Positions 36,907 through 44,674 of a stretch of DNA of 64,000 nucleotides are shown here, piece by piece. Source of the DNA: Winogradskyella jejuensis (GTDB lineage Bacteria; Bacteroidota; Bacteroidia; Flavobacteriales; Flavobacteriaceae). The stretch's first letter is position 1, and the number at the start of each line of letters is the position of its first letter. The DNA is taken from the NCBI RefSeq assembly GCF_900129745.1, contig NZ_FQWS01000001.1, positions 1,240,001-1,304,000 on the forward strand, in the 5' to 3' direction. Position numbers and translations under genes: made by a program. The notes beneath the pieces were generated by a model, which was not told the DNA's origin, did no database searches, and saw nothing but the letters and a program-made list of their open reading frames with translations.

Positions 36907-36961
36907 ATTTCATACAATTTTTATCAAACAGACTTTTTTAAAGTCCTAACTATTTCAATCT

Positions 36962-36980
36962 GTCTTAGTCATGCTAAGAC
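36962..36980. promoter_or_regulatory. Perfect dyad just before the SulP operon
   Basis: GTCTTAG-TCATG-CTAAGAC (36962-36980) is a perfect 7-bp inverted repeat 15 bases before the ATG at 36996. No T-run follows, so an operator or a translation-control hairpin is likelier than a terminator. Confidence 0.4.
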
Positions 36981-36995
36981 TCTCAAATTTATTAT

Positions 36996-38564
36996 ATGTT
37001 TAAATATTTAAAAAATGACTTACCTGCGAGTATAGTCGTGTTTTTCGTCGCATTACCTTTATGTTTAGGTATAGCAGTTGCTAGTGATGCTCCACCTTTT
37101 GCAGGGTTAATTGCTGGTATTATTGGTGGTATTGTTGTAGGTGCCATATCTGGTTCCCAAGTTGGTGTTAGTGGTCCAGCAGCTGGCCTCGCAGCAATAG
37201 TTCTTGCTGCAATTGCATCCTTGGGATATGAAGCCTTTCTAGTAGCCGTAGTACTTGGTGGTGTTATTCAAATTGCATTTAGTATCCTTAAATTAGGAAT
37301 CATTGGGTACTATTTTCCATCATCCGTTATTAGAGGAATGCTTACAGGTATAGGTATTATAATTATACTAAAACAAATACCTCATTTCTTTGGTATAGAT
37401 AAAGACCCAGAAGGTAATTTTGTATTATTTGGAGGAAATAGTAATATATTTTCTGATATCATTAGTATTCCTGCAAATCTTGGAGTTGGTTCTACTGTCA
37501 TTGCACTTATTGCAATGGGAATTTTAATTTTATGGTCAAGTGTTTTGGTGCATAAGCATCAATTTTTCAAGCTTGTCCAAGGTCCATTAGTGGCTGTTGT
37601 TGCCGGCGTAGTTTTCTTTATTGTTGCACAAGGTACATCAATGGAGATTGCTGGCACACACTTGGTAAGAGTCCCTGTTCCAGATAGTTTTGATAGTTTT
37701 TTAGGGCAATTTACAACGCCAGATTTTAGCGTAATTGGTTCTCCAGAAGTTTGGATTACTGCATTTACAATTGCTTTAGTAGCCAGTTTAGAGACACTAC
37801 TTTGTGTTGAGGCTACAGATAAGTTAGACCCAGAAAAACGTGTAACGCCAACCAATCGTGAGCTTTTAGCTCAAGGTTCTGGTAATATACTTTCTGGTTT
37901 AGTTGGAGGAATTCCTATTACTCAGGTTATCGTAAGAAGTTCTGCCAATATTCAGTCTGGTAACAGAACAAAGATGAGTGCTATAATTCATGGTTTCTTC
38001 TTATTAATTTCTGTGATTATCATTCCTAATGTATTAAACATGATTCCTTTATCTGTTTTAGCTGCGGTTCTATTTATTGTAGGCTACAAACTTGCTAAGC
38101 CATCTACGTTTAAGGCCATGTGGTCATCAGGGTGGAAACAGTTTGTTCCATTTATAGCTACAGTACTTATTATAGTTTTTAAAGACTTATTATGGGGAAT
38201 TGGTATAGGTCTAGCTATTGGAATCGTCGTTACACTATACCACAGTTTTAAAAACTCTCACTTTTTGCATAAAGAAGGAGAAGATGTTGACGATGGTAAG
38301 ATTAAAATGACTCTTGCGGAAGAAGTGACTTTCTTTAATAAGGCAACTATTTTAAAAGAATTAGACGCGCTTCCAGAGAACACTTACTTAGAATTAGATG
38401 TTAGAAATACAACCTATCTGGATCATGATGTTATTGAAATTCTTGAAGATTTTGCTTTTAAGGCAAGAGAACGAAATATTACAATAAAACTAGTTTCGCA
38501 AAGAGGCATAGTTGAAAATCCAGAGAGTTTTATTGAGTTTTTTAAACTCGAAAAAATATCATAA
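36996..38564 (+). CDS. SulP family anion transporter (first copy), putative bicarbonate carrier
   Basis: The 522-residue protein has the SulP membrane domain (~1-420; LPLCLGIAVASDAPPFAGLIAG, GSQVGVSGPAAGLAAIVLA, ETLLCVEATDKLDPEKR) and a C-terminal STAS-like domain (~440-520). SulP proteins carry sulfate, bicarbonate or other anions. The gene is followed by a beta-carbonic anhydrase gene (24 bases) and then another SulP gene, which makes bicarbonate a good candidate. This assignment is by context; the residues do not prove it. Confidence 0.9.
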   Translation: MFKYLKNDLPASIVVFFVALPLCLGIAVASDAPPFAGLIAGIIGGIVVGAISGSQVGVSGPAAGLAAIVLAAIASLGYEAFLVAVVLGGVIQIAFSILKLGIIGYYFPSSVIRGMLTGIGIIIILKQIPHFFGIDKDPEGNFVLFGGNSNIFSDIISIPANLGVGSTVIALIAMGILILWSSVLVHKHQFFKLVQGPLVAVVAGVVFFIVAQGTSMEIAGTHLVRVPVPDSFDSFLGQFTTPDFSVIGSPEVWITAFTIALVASLETLLCVEATDKLDPEKRVTPTNRELLAQGSGNILSGLVGGIPITQVIVRSSANIQSGNRTKMSAIIHGFFLLISVIIIPNVLNMIPLSVLAAVLFIVGYKLAKPSTFKAMWSSGWKQFVPFIATVLIIVFKDLLWGIGIGLAIGIVVTLYHSFKNSHFLHKEGEDVDDGKIKMTLAEEVTFFNKATILKELDALPENTYLELDVRNTTYLDHDVIEILEDFAFKARERNITIKLVSQRGIVENPESFIEFFKLEKIS

Positions 38565-38588
38565 TAATACTCAAAATAATAATCACTC

Positions 38589-39218
38589 ATGAAAAATATA
38601 GCAATAACAAAAGATGTACAGAGTACATTAACACCAGATAATGTTTTACAAGATTTATTAGACGGAAACGATAGATTTGTCAATAGCGATTCTCAAGCTA
38701 CTGATAACGCAGCTTTAGTAAGTCAGACTACAGGCGGACAATACCCAAAAGCGGTAGTGTTGTCTTGCATAGACTCTCGTGTACCAGTAGAAACTGTTTT
38801 AGATCAAGCCATAGGCGATATTTTTGTAGCTCGTGTAGCAGGCAATTTTGAAAACGTAGATATCTTAGGAAGTTTAGAGTACTCATGCAATGTTGCAGGT
38901 AGTAAATTGATTTTAGTTTTAGGTCACGAAAGTTGTGGTGCAGTAAAAGCTGCTTGCGATGGCGTAGAGTTAGGTAATATTACAGAGATGTTAAGCAAAA
39001 TTATGCCAGCTGTAAAAAAATCTGCTGTTGAGGTAGAAGGCGAGGCAAATTCTTCTAATAAAGCTTTTGTTGCCAAAACCGTTGAGAATAATGTAAAATT
39101 AACTATAGAACGTATTAGAGAAAACAGTCAAATTCTTGCAGAGATGGAAGATAATGGCGAGATTAAAATCGTTGGAGGTGTTTATAGTTTACATACGGGT
39201 AGAGTTGAAATGCTCTAA
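38589..39218 (+). CDS. Beta-carbonic anhydrase
   Basis: The 209-residue zinc enzyme interconverts CO2 and bicarbonate. The zinc ligands and catalytic dyad are visible: Cys60 and Asp62-Ser-Arg64 in SCIDSRVP, His113 and Cys116 in GHESCGA. There is no signal peptide, so it is cytoplasmic. Flanked on both sides by SulP transporter genes, it probably equilibrates imported bicarbonate with CO2 for carboxylation reactions or pH balance. Confidence 0.95.
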   Translation: MKNIAITKDVQSTLTPDNVLQDLLDGNDRFVNSDSQATDNAALVSQTTGGQYPKAVVLSCIDSRVPVETVLDQAIGDIFVARVAGNFENVDILGSLEYSCNVAGSKLILVLGHESCGAVKAACDGVELGNITEMLSKIMPAVKKSAVEVEGEANSSNKAFVAKTVENNVKLTIERIRENSQILAEMEDNGEIKIVGGVYSLHTGRVEML

Positions 39219-39281
39219 ATTTTAAAATGTAAACACTATTATTCGGTTGGTGTATTTATTTAGTATTTAAATCGTATTCAT

Positions 39282-40937
39282 ATGCTTTCAAAATTTTTCG
39301 ACTTTAAAAACTTCAAAGGAGATTTCACAGGTGGATTAGTCGCTGGAGTTGTGGCTTTACCTCTGGCATTAGCCTTTGGTGTTCAATCTGGTATGGGTGC
39401 AACTGCGGGATTATATGGCGCAATTGCCGTAGGTATTTTTGCAGCAATGTTTGGTGGCACAGAGACTCAAGCTAGCGGGCCTACAGGACCTATGACAGTT
39501 GTTTCTGCAGCCTTAGTTGCAACAGCTATCGAAATTACGGGAAGCTTAGAAAGTGCGATGAGTATTATTTTACTAAGTTTCCTGCTAGGCGGATTGTTTC
39601 AAGTTATTTTTGGATTTTTAAATATCGCAGGATATGTTAAATACTTTCCTTATCCAGTAGTATCAGGCTTTATGAGTGGCGTAGGTCTCATTATTGTAAT
39701 ACTACAATTGTTTCCTTTTGCAGGCTTAGACTCAGCAAAGTCAACTACGGCTGTAATCAAAGATTTTCCTAGGTTATTTGCAGAATTTAATTTGTCTGCA
39801 CTGCTTTTGGGAGCTATTACTATTGCCGTATATTTTGTGTTTCCAAAAATAACCAAAGCCATTCCAAGTGCTTTAGTTGCTTTAATTGTAGCCACATTAG
39901 TTGCTTATTTCTTTAAAATGGATGTGCCTTTGATAGGTGAAATCCCATCAGGACTGCCATCATTTCAATTGGGTGGAATTTTAGAGGTCGATTCTAGTGC
40001 ATGGGGGATTATTATAGAATACGCGATTGTTTTAGCGGTACTTGGCAGTATAGATTCTTTATTAACCTCAGTTATCGCCGATAATATGACTAAGACAAAA
40101 CACAATAGCAATCGAGAACTTATTGGTCAAGGTATAGGAAATATGTTAGCAGCTGCTATTGGTGGTATTCCTGGTGCAGGAGCAACCAAAGGAACGGTAG
40201 TAAATATCAATGCTGGAGGTCGAACGCGTCTTTCAGGAATACTTCATGGGGTTTTTCTTTTAACAGTTTTGCTGGGATTAGGACAATTAGCATCGCTGAT
40301 TCCACTATGTGTTTTAGCAGGATTATTAATTCCAATAGGATTTAAGATAATAGATTTTAAAGGTTTAAAGCATCTTTTTAAAGTACCTAGAGCAGACGCT
40401 GTTGTTTTAATTCTGGTATTGCTCATTACTACATTTGGTAGTTTAATACAAGCTGTTGGTGTTGGTGTTGCGCTTGCGTGTCTATTATTTATGAAAAAAT
40501 CTGGAGACATTAGCGAGAAAGGTTTGGAAGTTGGTGCGGTTGCAGATATTGATGGTTCCAAACCGTGGCAAGACGAAATTGAATTCTATGAGGAGTACAA
40601 GGATAAAGTAATTATTAAACACTTATACGGACCTTTATTTTTTGGTTTTACATCGTATTTCAAAGATCAAATAACAGCTTTGTCAGGTGAGGTAAAGGCA
40701 GTTATCTTGAGGATGGACAGAGTTCCTTACATAGATCAATCAGGATTATACACTTTAGAAGACGTAATCTACGATTTAAGAGAGCAGAATATTGAAGTTC
40801 TTTTAATTGGTCTTAAGGAGCAACCAAAAGATATGCTAGAAGCGGTTGATGTTATTCCAGACCTTGTACCAGAAGAAGATATTTTTGAAAATATAGAAGA
40901 TGGTTTTGTTTACCTAAAAAGTAAACTTAAAAAGTAA
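39282..40937 (+). CDS. SulP family anion transporter (second copy) with STAS domain
   Basis: The 551-residue protein has a SulP membrane domain (~1-405; ALPLALAFGVQSGMGATAGLYG, SGPTGPMTVVSAALVA, AIGGIPGAGATKGTVVNI) and a full C-terminal STAS domain (~435-545). It is clearly divergent from the first copy, so the pair is not a recent duplication. It lies 63 bases after the carbonic anhydrase stop and is followed by a strong terminator, which marks the end of the transport unit. Bicarbonate is the likely substrate by context; sulfate remains possible. Confidence 0.9.
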   Translation: MLSKFFDFKNFKGDFTGGLVAGVVALPLALAFGVQSGMGATAGLYGAIAVGIFAAMFGGTETQASGPTGPMTVVSAALVATAIEITGSLESAMSIILLSFLLGGLFQVIFGFLNIAGYVKYFPYPVVSGFMSGVGLIIVILQLFPFAGLDSAKSTTAVIKDFPRLFAEFNLSALLLGAITIAVYFVFPKITKAIPSALVALIVATLVAYFFKMDVPLIGEIPSGLPSFQLGGILEVDSSAWGIIIEYAIVLAVLGSIDSLLTSVIADNMTKTKHNSNRELIGQGIGNMLAAAIGGIPGAGATKGTVVNINAGGRTRLSGILHGVFLLTVLLGLGQLASLIPLCVLAGLLIPIGFKIIDFKGLKHLFKVPRADAVVLILVLLITTFGSLIQAVGVGVALACLLFMKKSGDISEKGLEVGAVADIDGSKPWQDEIEFYEEYKDKVIIKHLYGPLFFGFTSYFKDQITALSGEVKAVILRMDRVPYIDQSGLYTLEDVIYDLREQNIEVLLIGLKEQPKDMLEAVDVIPDLVPEEDIFENIEDGFVYLKSKLKK

Positions 40938-40944
40938 TATTCTG

Positions 40945-40970
40945 AAAAGTCGCTATTAGCGACTTTTTTT
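40945..40970. terminator. Strong terminator of the SulP/carbonic anhydrase unit
   Basis: AAAAGTCGCT (40945-40954) and AGCGACTTTT (40958-40967) form a perfect 10-bp stem with a 3-base loop, followed by T. It also works for the convergent cvpA gene. Confidence 0.9.
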
Positions 40971-41481
40971 ATGCGTCGCCCTCAACAACTAATTCTTCTC
41001 CACTTTTTATTAGTGTTGGAAAAATCATCGGAGCTAAAGATTTCACGGGTTTGTAAAGTATACTTTCTTTTAATTCCTCTTCTTCCATAAATGGTAATGT
41101 GTTATTCAACTTATTAAAGACAATAAGTAATACACTAAGGATTAAGCCTATTTTTAAAGCACCAAAAACACCACCAAGTAGTTTATTAAGCATGCCGAGT
41201 GCAGCAAAATCAGCAAGTTTGGTAAGTGCTTTTCCAGCAAGGCTAATGGCTAAAACAATAATCACAAAGGTGATACCAAAGGCTACGATATTTATGGTTT
41301 TTTCATTCCAATCAAATTTAGGTTCTAACAAATCTGCAGCGAAATAACTAAAATGTATAGCGCCCCAAACACCCAAAACTAAGGCACAAAGTGATGCAAT
41401 TTCTACAAAAAGACCTTTCATAGCACCTCTTATTAATCCAAACAATAAAAGGGCTCCTAAAACAATATCAATGATGCTCAT
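40969..41481 (-). CDS. cvpA: CvpA family membrane protein
   Basis: The 170-residue inner-membrane protein starts MSIIDIVLGALLLFGLIRGAM-like, with four hydrophobic helices and the typical RGAMKGLFVEIASL segment of CvpA. In E. coli CvpA is needed for colicin V production and for bile-salt tolerance; in other bacteria its role is unclear. It is a single gene. The divergent 203-base upstream region holds several inverted repeats. Confidence 0.88.
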   Translation of the reverse strand: MSIIDIVLGALLLFGLIRGAMKGLFVEIASLCALVLGVWGAIHFSYFAADLLEPKFDWNEKTINIVAFGITFVIIVLAISLAGKALTKLADFAALGMLNKLLGGVFGALKIGLILSVLLIVFNKLNNTLPFMEEEELKESILYKPVKSLAPMIFPTLIKSGEELVVEGDA

Positions 41482-41518
41482 AATACTAGCGGTTTAAACA
41501 AAAGTACATGAAATTTTT

Positions 41519-41546
41519 AAGTTGAAAATTTAGCGAAATTCAACTT
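41519..41546. repeat. Inverted repeat upstream of cvpA
   Basis: AAGTTGAA (41519-41526) and TTCAACTT (41539-41546) pair perfectly and the stem extends inward (TTT/AAA) around an AGCG loop, with a 2-base bulge. It can fold on either strand. Confidence 0.6.
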
Positions 41547-41572
41547 ATAAAATTTATGGACTAACGTAGTGG

Positions 41573-41634
41573 TTCCCTCTATAAAAGGAATTTTTGTAGA
41601 TTATATTTACTAAAAATTCGTTTCTCTAGAGGAA
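41573..41634. repeat. 62-base nested inverted repeat between cvpA and the 41685 gene
   Basis: Outer arms TTCCCTCTA (41573-41581) and TAGAGGAA (41627-41634) pair with one bulged C. Inner arms GAATTTTT (41588-41595) and AAAAATTC (41612-41619) pair perfectly. It ends 8 bases before a consensus -7 box. Confidence 0.55.
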
Positions 41635-41642
41635 ATATAAAT

Positions 41643-41650
41643 TAACTTTG
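41643..41650 (+). promoter_or_regulatory. Putative -7 box for the 41685 gene
   Basis: TAACTTTG is an exact TAnnTTTG match 34 bases before the ATG. The -33 side falls in the nested inverted repeat, with no strong TTTG. Confidence 0.45.
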
Positions 41651-41684
41651 CCAATTCTATAACGCAATTATAGAGGTATAAATT

Positions 41685-42041
41685 ATGGCAAGAGACGAAC
41701 AGTTAAAAGAGCGATGGGATTTGGTGGTAGAAAAACTCTCTACTCAATTTGCTGACGGCGATGTTTTAGACTTAGATGCCATCATATATCTCATAGGCGT
41801 TCAAGAACTTGGTCAGATACATAGAGAGTACAAAAAAGATCATAAATTAGACTTAATGCACATAGCCATTTGTAAGCTTCTAGAGCCTTACGGTTTTTAC
41901 GAGTTCGATTTTGTAGATGATGACGGTTGGCCACATTACAAAGTAAAAGCACAATTGCCTCATCTTAAGGCTGGAGAGCAAAGTGTATTGATGAAAGAAG
42001 CTATTGTCAACTATTTTGTTGAAACGGAATATATCGAATAA
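41685..42041 (+). CDS. Small conserved protein of unknown function before pheS
   Basis: The 118-residue acidic, soluble protein has no signal peptide or membrane segment. The passage ELGQIHREYKKDHKLDLMHIAICKLLEPYGFYEFDFVDDDGWPHY looks like a well-conserved globular core (cited here in part only to show the WPHY and DLMHIA blocks). I do not recognise a named family. It lies 59 bases before pheS on the same strand and behind its own putative promoter. Confidence 0.7.
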   Translation: MARDEQLKERWDLVVEKLSTQFADGDVLDLDAIIYLIGVQELGQIHREYKKDHKLDLMHIAICKLLEPYGFYEFDFVDDDGWPHYKVKAQLPHLKAGEQSVLMKEAIVNYFVETEYIE

Positions 42042-42048
42042 GATTTTT

Positions 42049-42056
42049 TAAATTTG
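42049..42056 (+). promoter_or_regulatory. Putative -7 box for pheS
   Basis: TAAATTTG is an exact TAnnTTTG match 44 bases before the pheS ATG; no -33 TTTG is at a suitable distance. The short leader that follows carries a CTGAA/TTCAG hairpin. Confidence 0.35.
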
Positions 42057-42076
42057 CGGTCTCAATAGAAGGAAAA

Positions 42077-42100
42077 GATACTGAACTAAATTCAGCATAA
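42077..42100. repeat. REP-like palindrome copy in the pheS leader
   Basis: The 24 bases align with 61836-61859 (one arm of the paired palindrome near 61.8 kb) at 20 of 24 positions and keep the CTGAA (42081-42085)/TTCAG (42091-42095) stem. It ends directly before the pheS start codon. Confidence 0.4.
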
Positions 42101-43120
42101 ATGATAGATAAGTTAAAAGAACTCATTGCCGAAGCCGAAGCATTTACAGCACAATCTAAAGAAGAGGTTGAGCAGTTTCGTATTAAATATTTAGGCTCAA
42201 AAGGCTTACTTAAAGAGTACTTCGCAGAGTTTAAAAATGTTGCTAACGAGCAGAAGAAAGAGTTTGGGCAAACTATAAATCAGCTCAAGAAAACAGCTGA
42301 AGATAAAGTAAATGCTCTAAAAGAAGCGTTAGAAAGTCAAGAGGAAGACAACGGACTTTATGGTGATTTATCTCGTCCTGGTGAGCCAATTGCATTGGGA
42401 GCACGCCACCCTATTTCTATTGTAAAAAATCAGATTATAGATATCTTTTCTCGTATTGGTTTTAATGTTAGTGAAGGCCCTGAAATTGAGGACGATTGGC
42501 ATAATTTTACGGCTTTAAATTTACCAGAATATCATCCTGCGCGTGATATGCAGGATACGTTTTTTATACAAACAGACCCAGATATTTTATTGCGTACACA
42601 TACCAGCTCGGTACAAGTACGTTATATGGAAGAAAACAAACCGCCAATTCGTACAATTTCTCCGGGGCGCGTGTATCGTAATGAAGCTATTTCGGCACGA
42701 TCACACTGTTTTTTTCACCAAGTAGAAGGTTTATATATAGATAAAGATGTAAGCTTTGCAGATTTAAAACAAACACTTCAATATTTCACTACGGAGATGT
42801 TTGGGAAATCTAAAATTAGATTACGTCCATCGTACTTTCCGTTTACTGAACCAAGTGCTGAGGTAGATGTCTATTGGGGTTTAGAAACCGAAACCGATTA
42901 CAAAATGACCAAAGGTACAGGTTGGTTAGAGATTATGGGCTGCGGAATGGTAGACCCAAACGTTTTGGATAATTGCGGAATTGATTCTAAAGAATATTCA
43001 GGATTTGCTTTTGGTATGGGAATAGACCGTATAGCCTTATTACTACACCAGATTAGTGATATCCGTTTATTAAGTGAAAACGATGTACGTTTCTTAGAGC
43101 AATTTAAGTCGGCTTTATAA
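42101..43120 (+). CDS. pheS: Phenylalanine-tRNA ligase, alpha subunit
   Basis: The 339-residue protein has an N-terminal coiled coil (~1-85) and a class II synthetase catalytic domain: motif 2 HCFFHQVEGLYID, the Phe-binding RLRPSYFPFTEPS and motif 3 GFAFGMGIDRIALLL. It joins phenylalanine to its tRNA with the PheT subunit, whose gene is not in the window. The start follows a REP-like hairpin that overlaps the ribosome-binding region. Confidence 0.97.
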   Translation: MIDKLKELIAEAEAFTAQSKEEVEQFRIKYLGSKGLLKEYFAEFKNVANEQKKEFGQTINQLKKTAEDKVNALKEALESQEEDNGLYGDLSRPGEPIALGARHPISIVKNQIIDIFSRIGFNVSEGPEIEDDWHNFTALNLPEYHPARDMQDTFFIQTDPDILLRTHTSSVQVRYMEENKPPIRTISPGRVYRNEAISARSHCFFHQVEGLYIDKDVSFADLKQTLQYFTTEMFGKSKIRLRPSYFPFTEPSAEVDVYWGLETETDYKMTKGTGWLEIMGCGMVDPNVLDNCGIDSKEYSGFAFGMGIDRIALLLHQISDIRLLSENDVRFLEQFKSAL

Positions 43121-43123
43121 GTT

Positions 43124-43519
43124 TTGAAAAAAGACATAAAAATACCAGAAGTAAAAGATGTGTACATCGCTGTTGTGCAAGAGCAACATTTAGAATATAA
43201 AACTCTGGATTGGAACGCTTATATCATAAATAATACTGATAAAGATTTAGAAACTGTACTTATTGTTTCTCAAGGTTATAATGATAACAAAATGACACCG
43301 CCTATGCGTCATACAATTTCAAAATTGCCAGCAAGAAGTTATGCAAAGGTTGAATATTTACAAGACAAAGTTTTGGAGCTTAACAATGTATTTAAAGTAA
43401 CTTTTTTTGAGGGCAATCAAATGTTTGACAAATCATATACCTTTAGAAAAAACACTATTAATACAAAGGCGCTTCAAAAATTACCTTTAATGCAACTGAA
43501 AGGTGTTTTGGTAAAATAG
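43124..43519 (+). CDS. Conserved protein of unknown function after pheS (TTG start)
   Basis: The 131-residue soluble protein starts with TTG at 43124, three bases after the pheS stop; no early in-frame ATG exists and the residues from KKDIKIPEVKDVYIAVV onward look continuous and structured. It is predicted beta-rich (an Ig-like or FxLYD-like pattern: WNAYIINNTDKDLETVLIVS, SYAKVEYL). The close spacing to pheS indicates co-transcription. I do not recognise a function. Confidence 0.72.
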   Translation: MKKDIKIPEVKDVYIAVVQEQHLEYKTLDWNAYIINNTDKDLETVLIVSQGYNDNKMTPPMRHTISKLPARSYAKVEYLQDKVLELNNVFKVTFFEGNQMFDKSYTFRKNTINTKALQKLPLMQLKGVLVK

Positions 43520-43524
43520 AACCT

Positions 43525-43541
43525 ATTAGTTAAGGACTAAT
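43525..43541. terminator. Weak hairpin between convergent genes
   Basis: ATTAGT (43525-43530) and ACTAAT (43536-43541) form a perfect 6-bp stem but no T-run follows, so termination is doubtful. Confidence 0.3.
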
Positions 43542-44543
43542 CTAATCCAATTTTTCCGTTAATTTATTAAATACTTTCTTAGGATTTTTGTTTTCGTAGA
43601 GTATGGAATAAACCGCATTTATAATAGGCAAACGCGTTTTTTTCATATTCTTTTCATTCAATAAATAGGCGCTTTTAGCAGCATAGTAACCTTCGGCTAC
43701 CATATTCATTTCCATTTGTGCAGATTTTACGGTGTAGCCTTTTCCAATCATGTTACCAAACATACGATTACGCGAAAAAACGGAGTAGCCTGTTACTAAT
43801 AAATCACCCAAATAAGCTGAGTTATTGATGTTACGTTTCATTTTGTGCATCTTTTTAATAAAGCGTTTCATCTCACGGATGGCATTACTCATCAATACAC
43901 TCTGAAAGTTATCTCCATAACCCAAACCATGTGCAATTCCAGCGGCAATGGCGTAAATATTCTTTAGCATTACGGCGTATTCAGTACCAATAATGTCGTC
44001 GCTGATTTTTGTTTTTATATAATCGCTAGCTAAAACATTGGCAATAGCTTGTGCTTTTACAGGGTCTGCACAAGAAATTGTGAGATATGACAAGCGTTCT
44101 AGAGCAACCTCTTCTGCATGGCATGGCCCAGCAATAACTCCAATATGCTCAAAGGGAATGTTGTAATGGTCATGAAAATGCTCGCCTACTAACAATCCGC
44201 TTTCTGGAATTATACCTTTTACGGCAGATACCACAACTTTCTGGCTAATATCAACCTTTAGTTTTTCTAATTCGGAATGCATAAACGCCGATGGAATTAC
44301 AAAAATGAGCACATCTGCCCAATCGGCAATTTCGTTAATATCGTTACTGAGTTTTAATTGTTCGGTATGAAACTCAACCGAACTTAAATAACTAGGGTTG
44401 TGTTGTTCTTTTAAAATATGTTCTTTGGTGTAAACGCTTCGCATGTACCATCCTACTTGGTCAAGGTTTTCGCAAAGCATTTTTACAATAGCTGTTGCCC
44501 AACTTCCTGAGCCAAAAACGGCATATTTTGTGGTTTCGTTCAT
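43542..44543 (-). CDS. gpsA: Glycerol-3-phosphate dehydrogenase [NAD(P)+]
   Basis: The 333-residue protein starts from the ATG at 44543 (MNETTKYAVFGSGSWATAI); a more upstream ATG at 44570 is in frame but would put 9 unusual residues before the Rossmann strand. Motifs are GSGSWATAIVKM for the nucleotide, GPCHAEEV, and KNIYAIAAGIAHGLGYGDN with the catalytic Lys. It makes sn-glycerol 3-phosphate from dihydroxyacetone phosphate for phospholipid synthesis. It is a single gene. Confidence 0.93.
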   Translation of the reverse strand: MNETTKYAVFGSGSWATAIVKMLCENLDQVGWYMRSVYTKEHILKEQHNPSYLSSVEFHTEQLKLSNDINEIADWADVLIFVIPSAFMHSELEKLKVDISQKVVVSAVKGIIPESGLLVGEHFHDHYNIPFEHIGVIAGPCHAEEVALERLSYLTISCADPVKAQAIANVLASDYIKTKISDDIIGTEYAVMLKNIYAIAAGIAHGLGYGDNFQSVLMSNAIREMKRFIKKMHKMKRNINNSAYLGDLLVTGYSVFSRNRMFGNMIGKGYTVKSAQMEMNMVAEGYYAAKSAYLLNEKNMKKTRLPIINAVYSILYENKNPKKVFNKLTEKLD

Positions 44544-44567
44544 AAGGGTTTTTACTTCAATGTTTAC

Positions 44568-44583
44568 CAAAAATACAAAAATA
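44568..44583 (-). promoter_or_regulatory. Two tandem -7-like boxes upstream of gpsA
   Basis: On the minus strand TATTTTTG occurs twice back to back (44568-44575 and 44576-44583), both exact TAnnTTTG matches, 25 and 33 bases before the ATG at 44543. The -33 element is not clear. Confidence 0.35.
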
Positions 44584-44623
44584 AAACGGCTTTAAAACCT
44601 ACGTGATTACTACGATTGTGAGT

Positions 44624-44640
44624 TTGGCACGCGTTTTGAA
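44624..44640 (+). promoter_or_regulatory. Sigma-54-like -24/-12 promoter of the 44675 lipoprotein gene
   Basis: TTGGCACG-CGTT-TTGAA differs from the RpoN consensus TTGGCACG-N4-TTGCW only by A for C in the -12 element and has the exact spacing. The expected transcript start is about 44651, 24 bases before the ATG. Confidence 0.5.
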
Positions 44641-44674
44641 ATTCTTTAAGTATAAACTTTTAAAACGTGGAATT

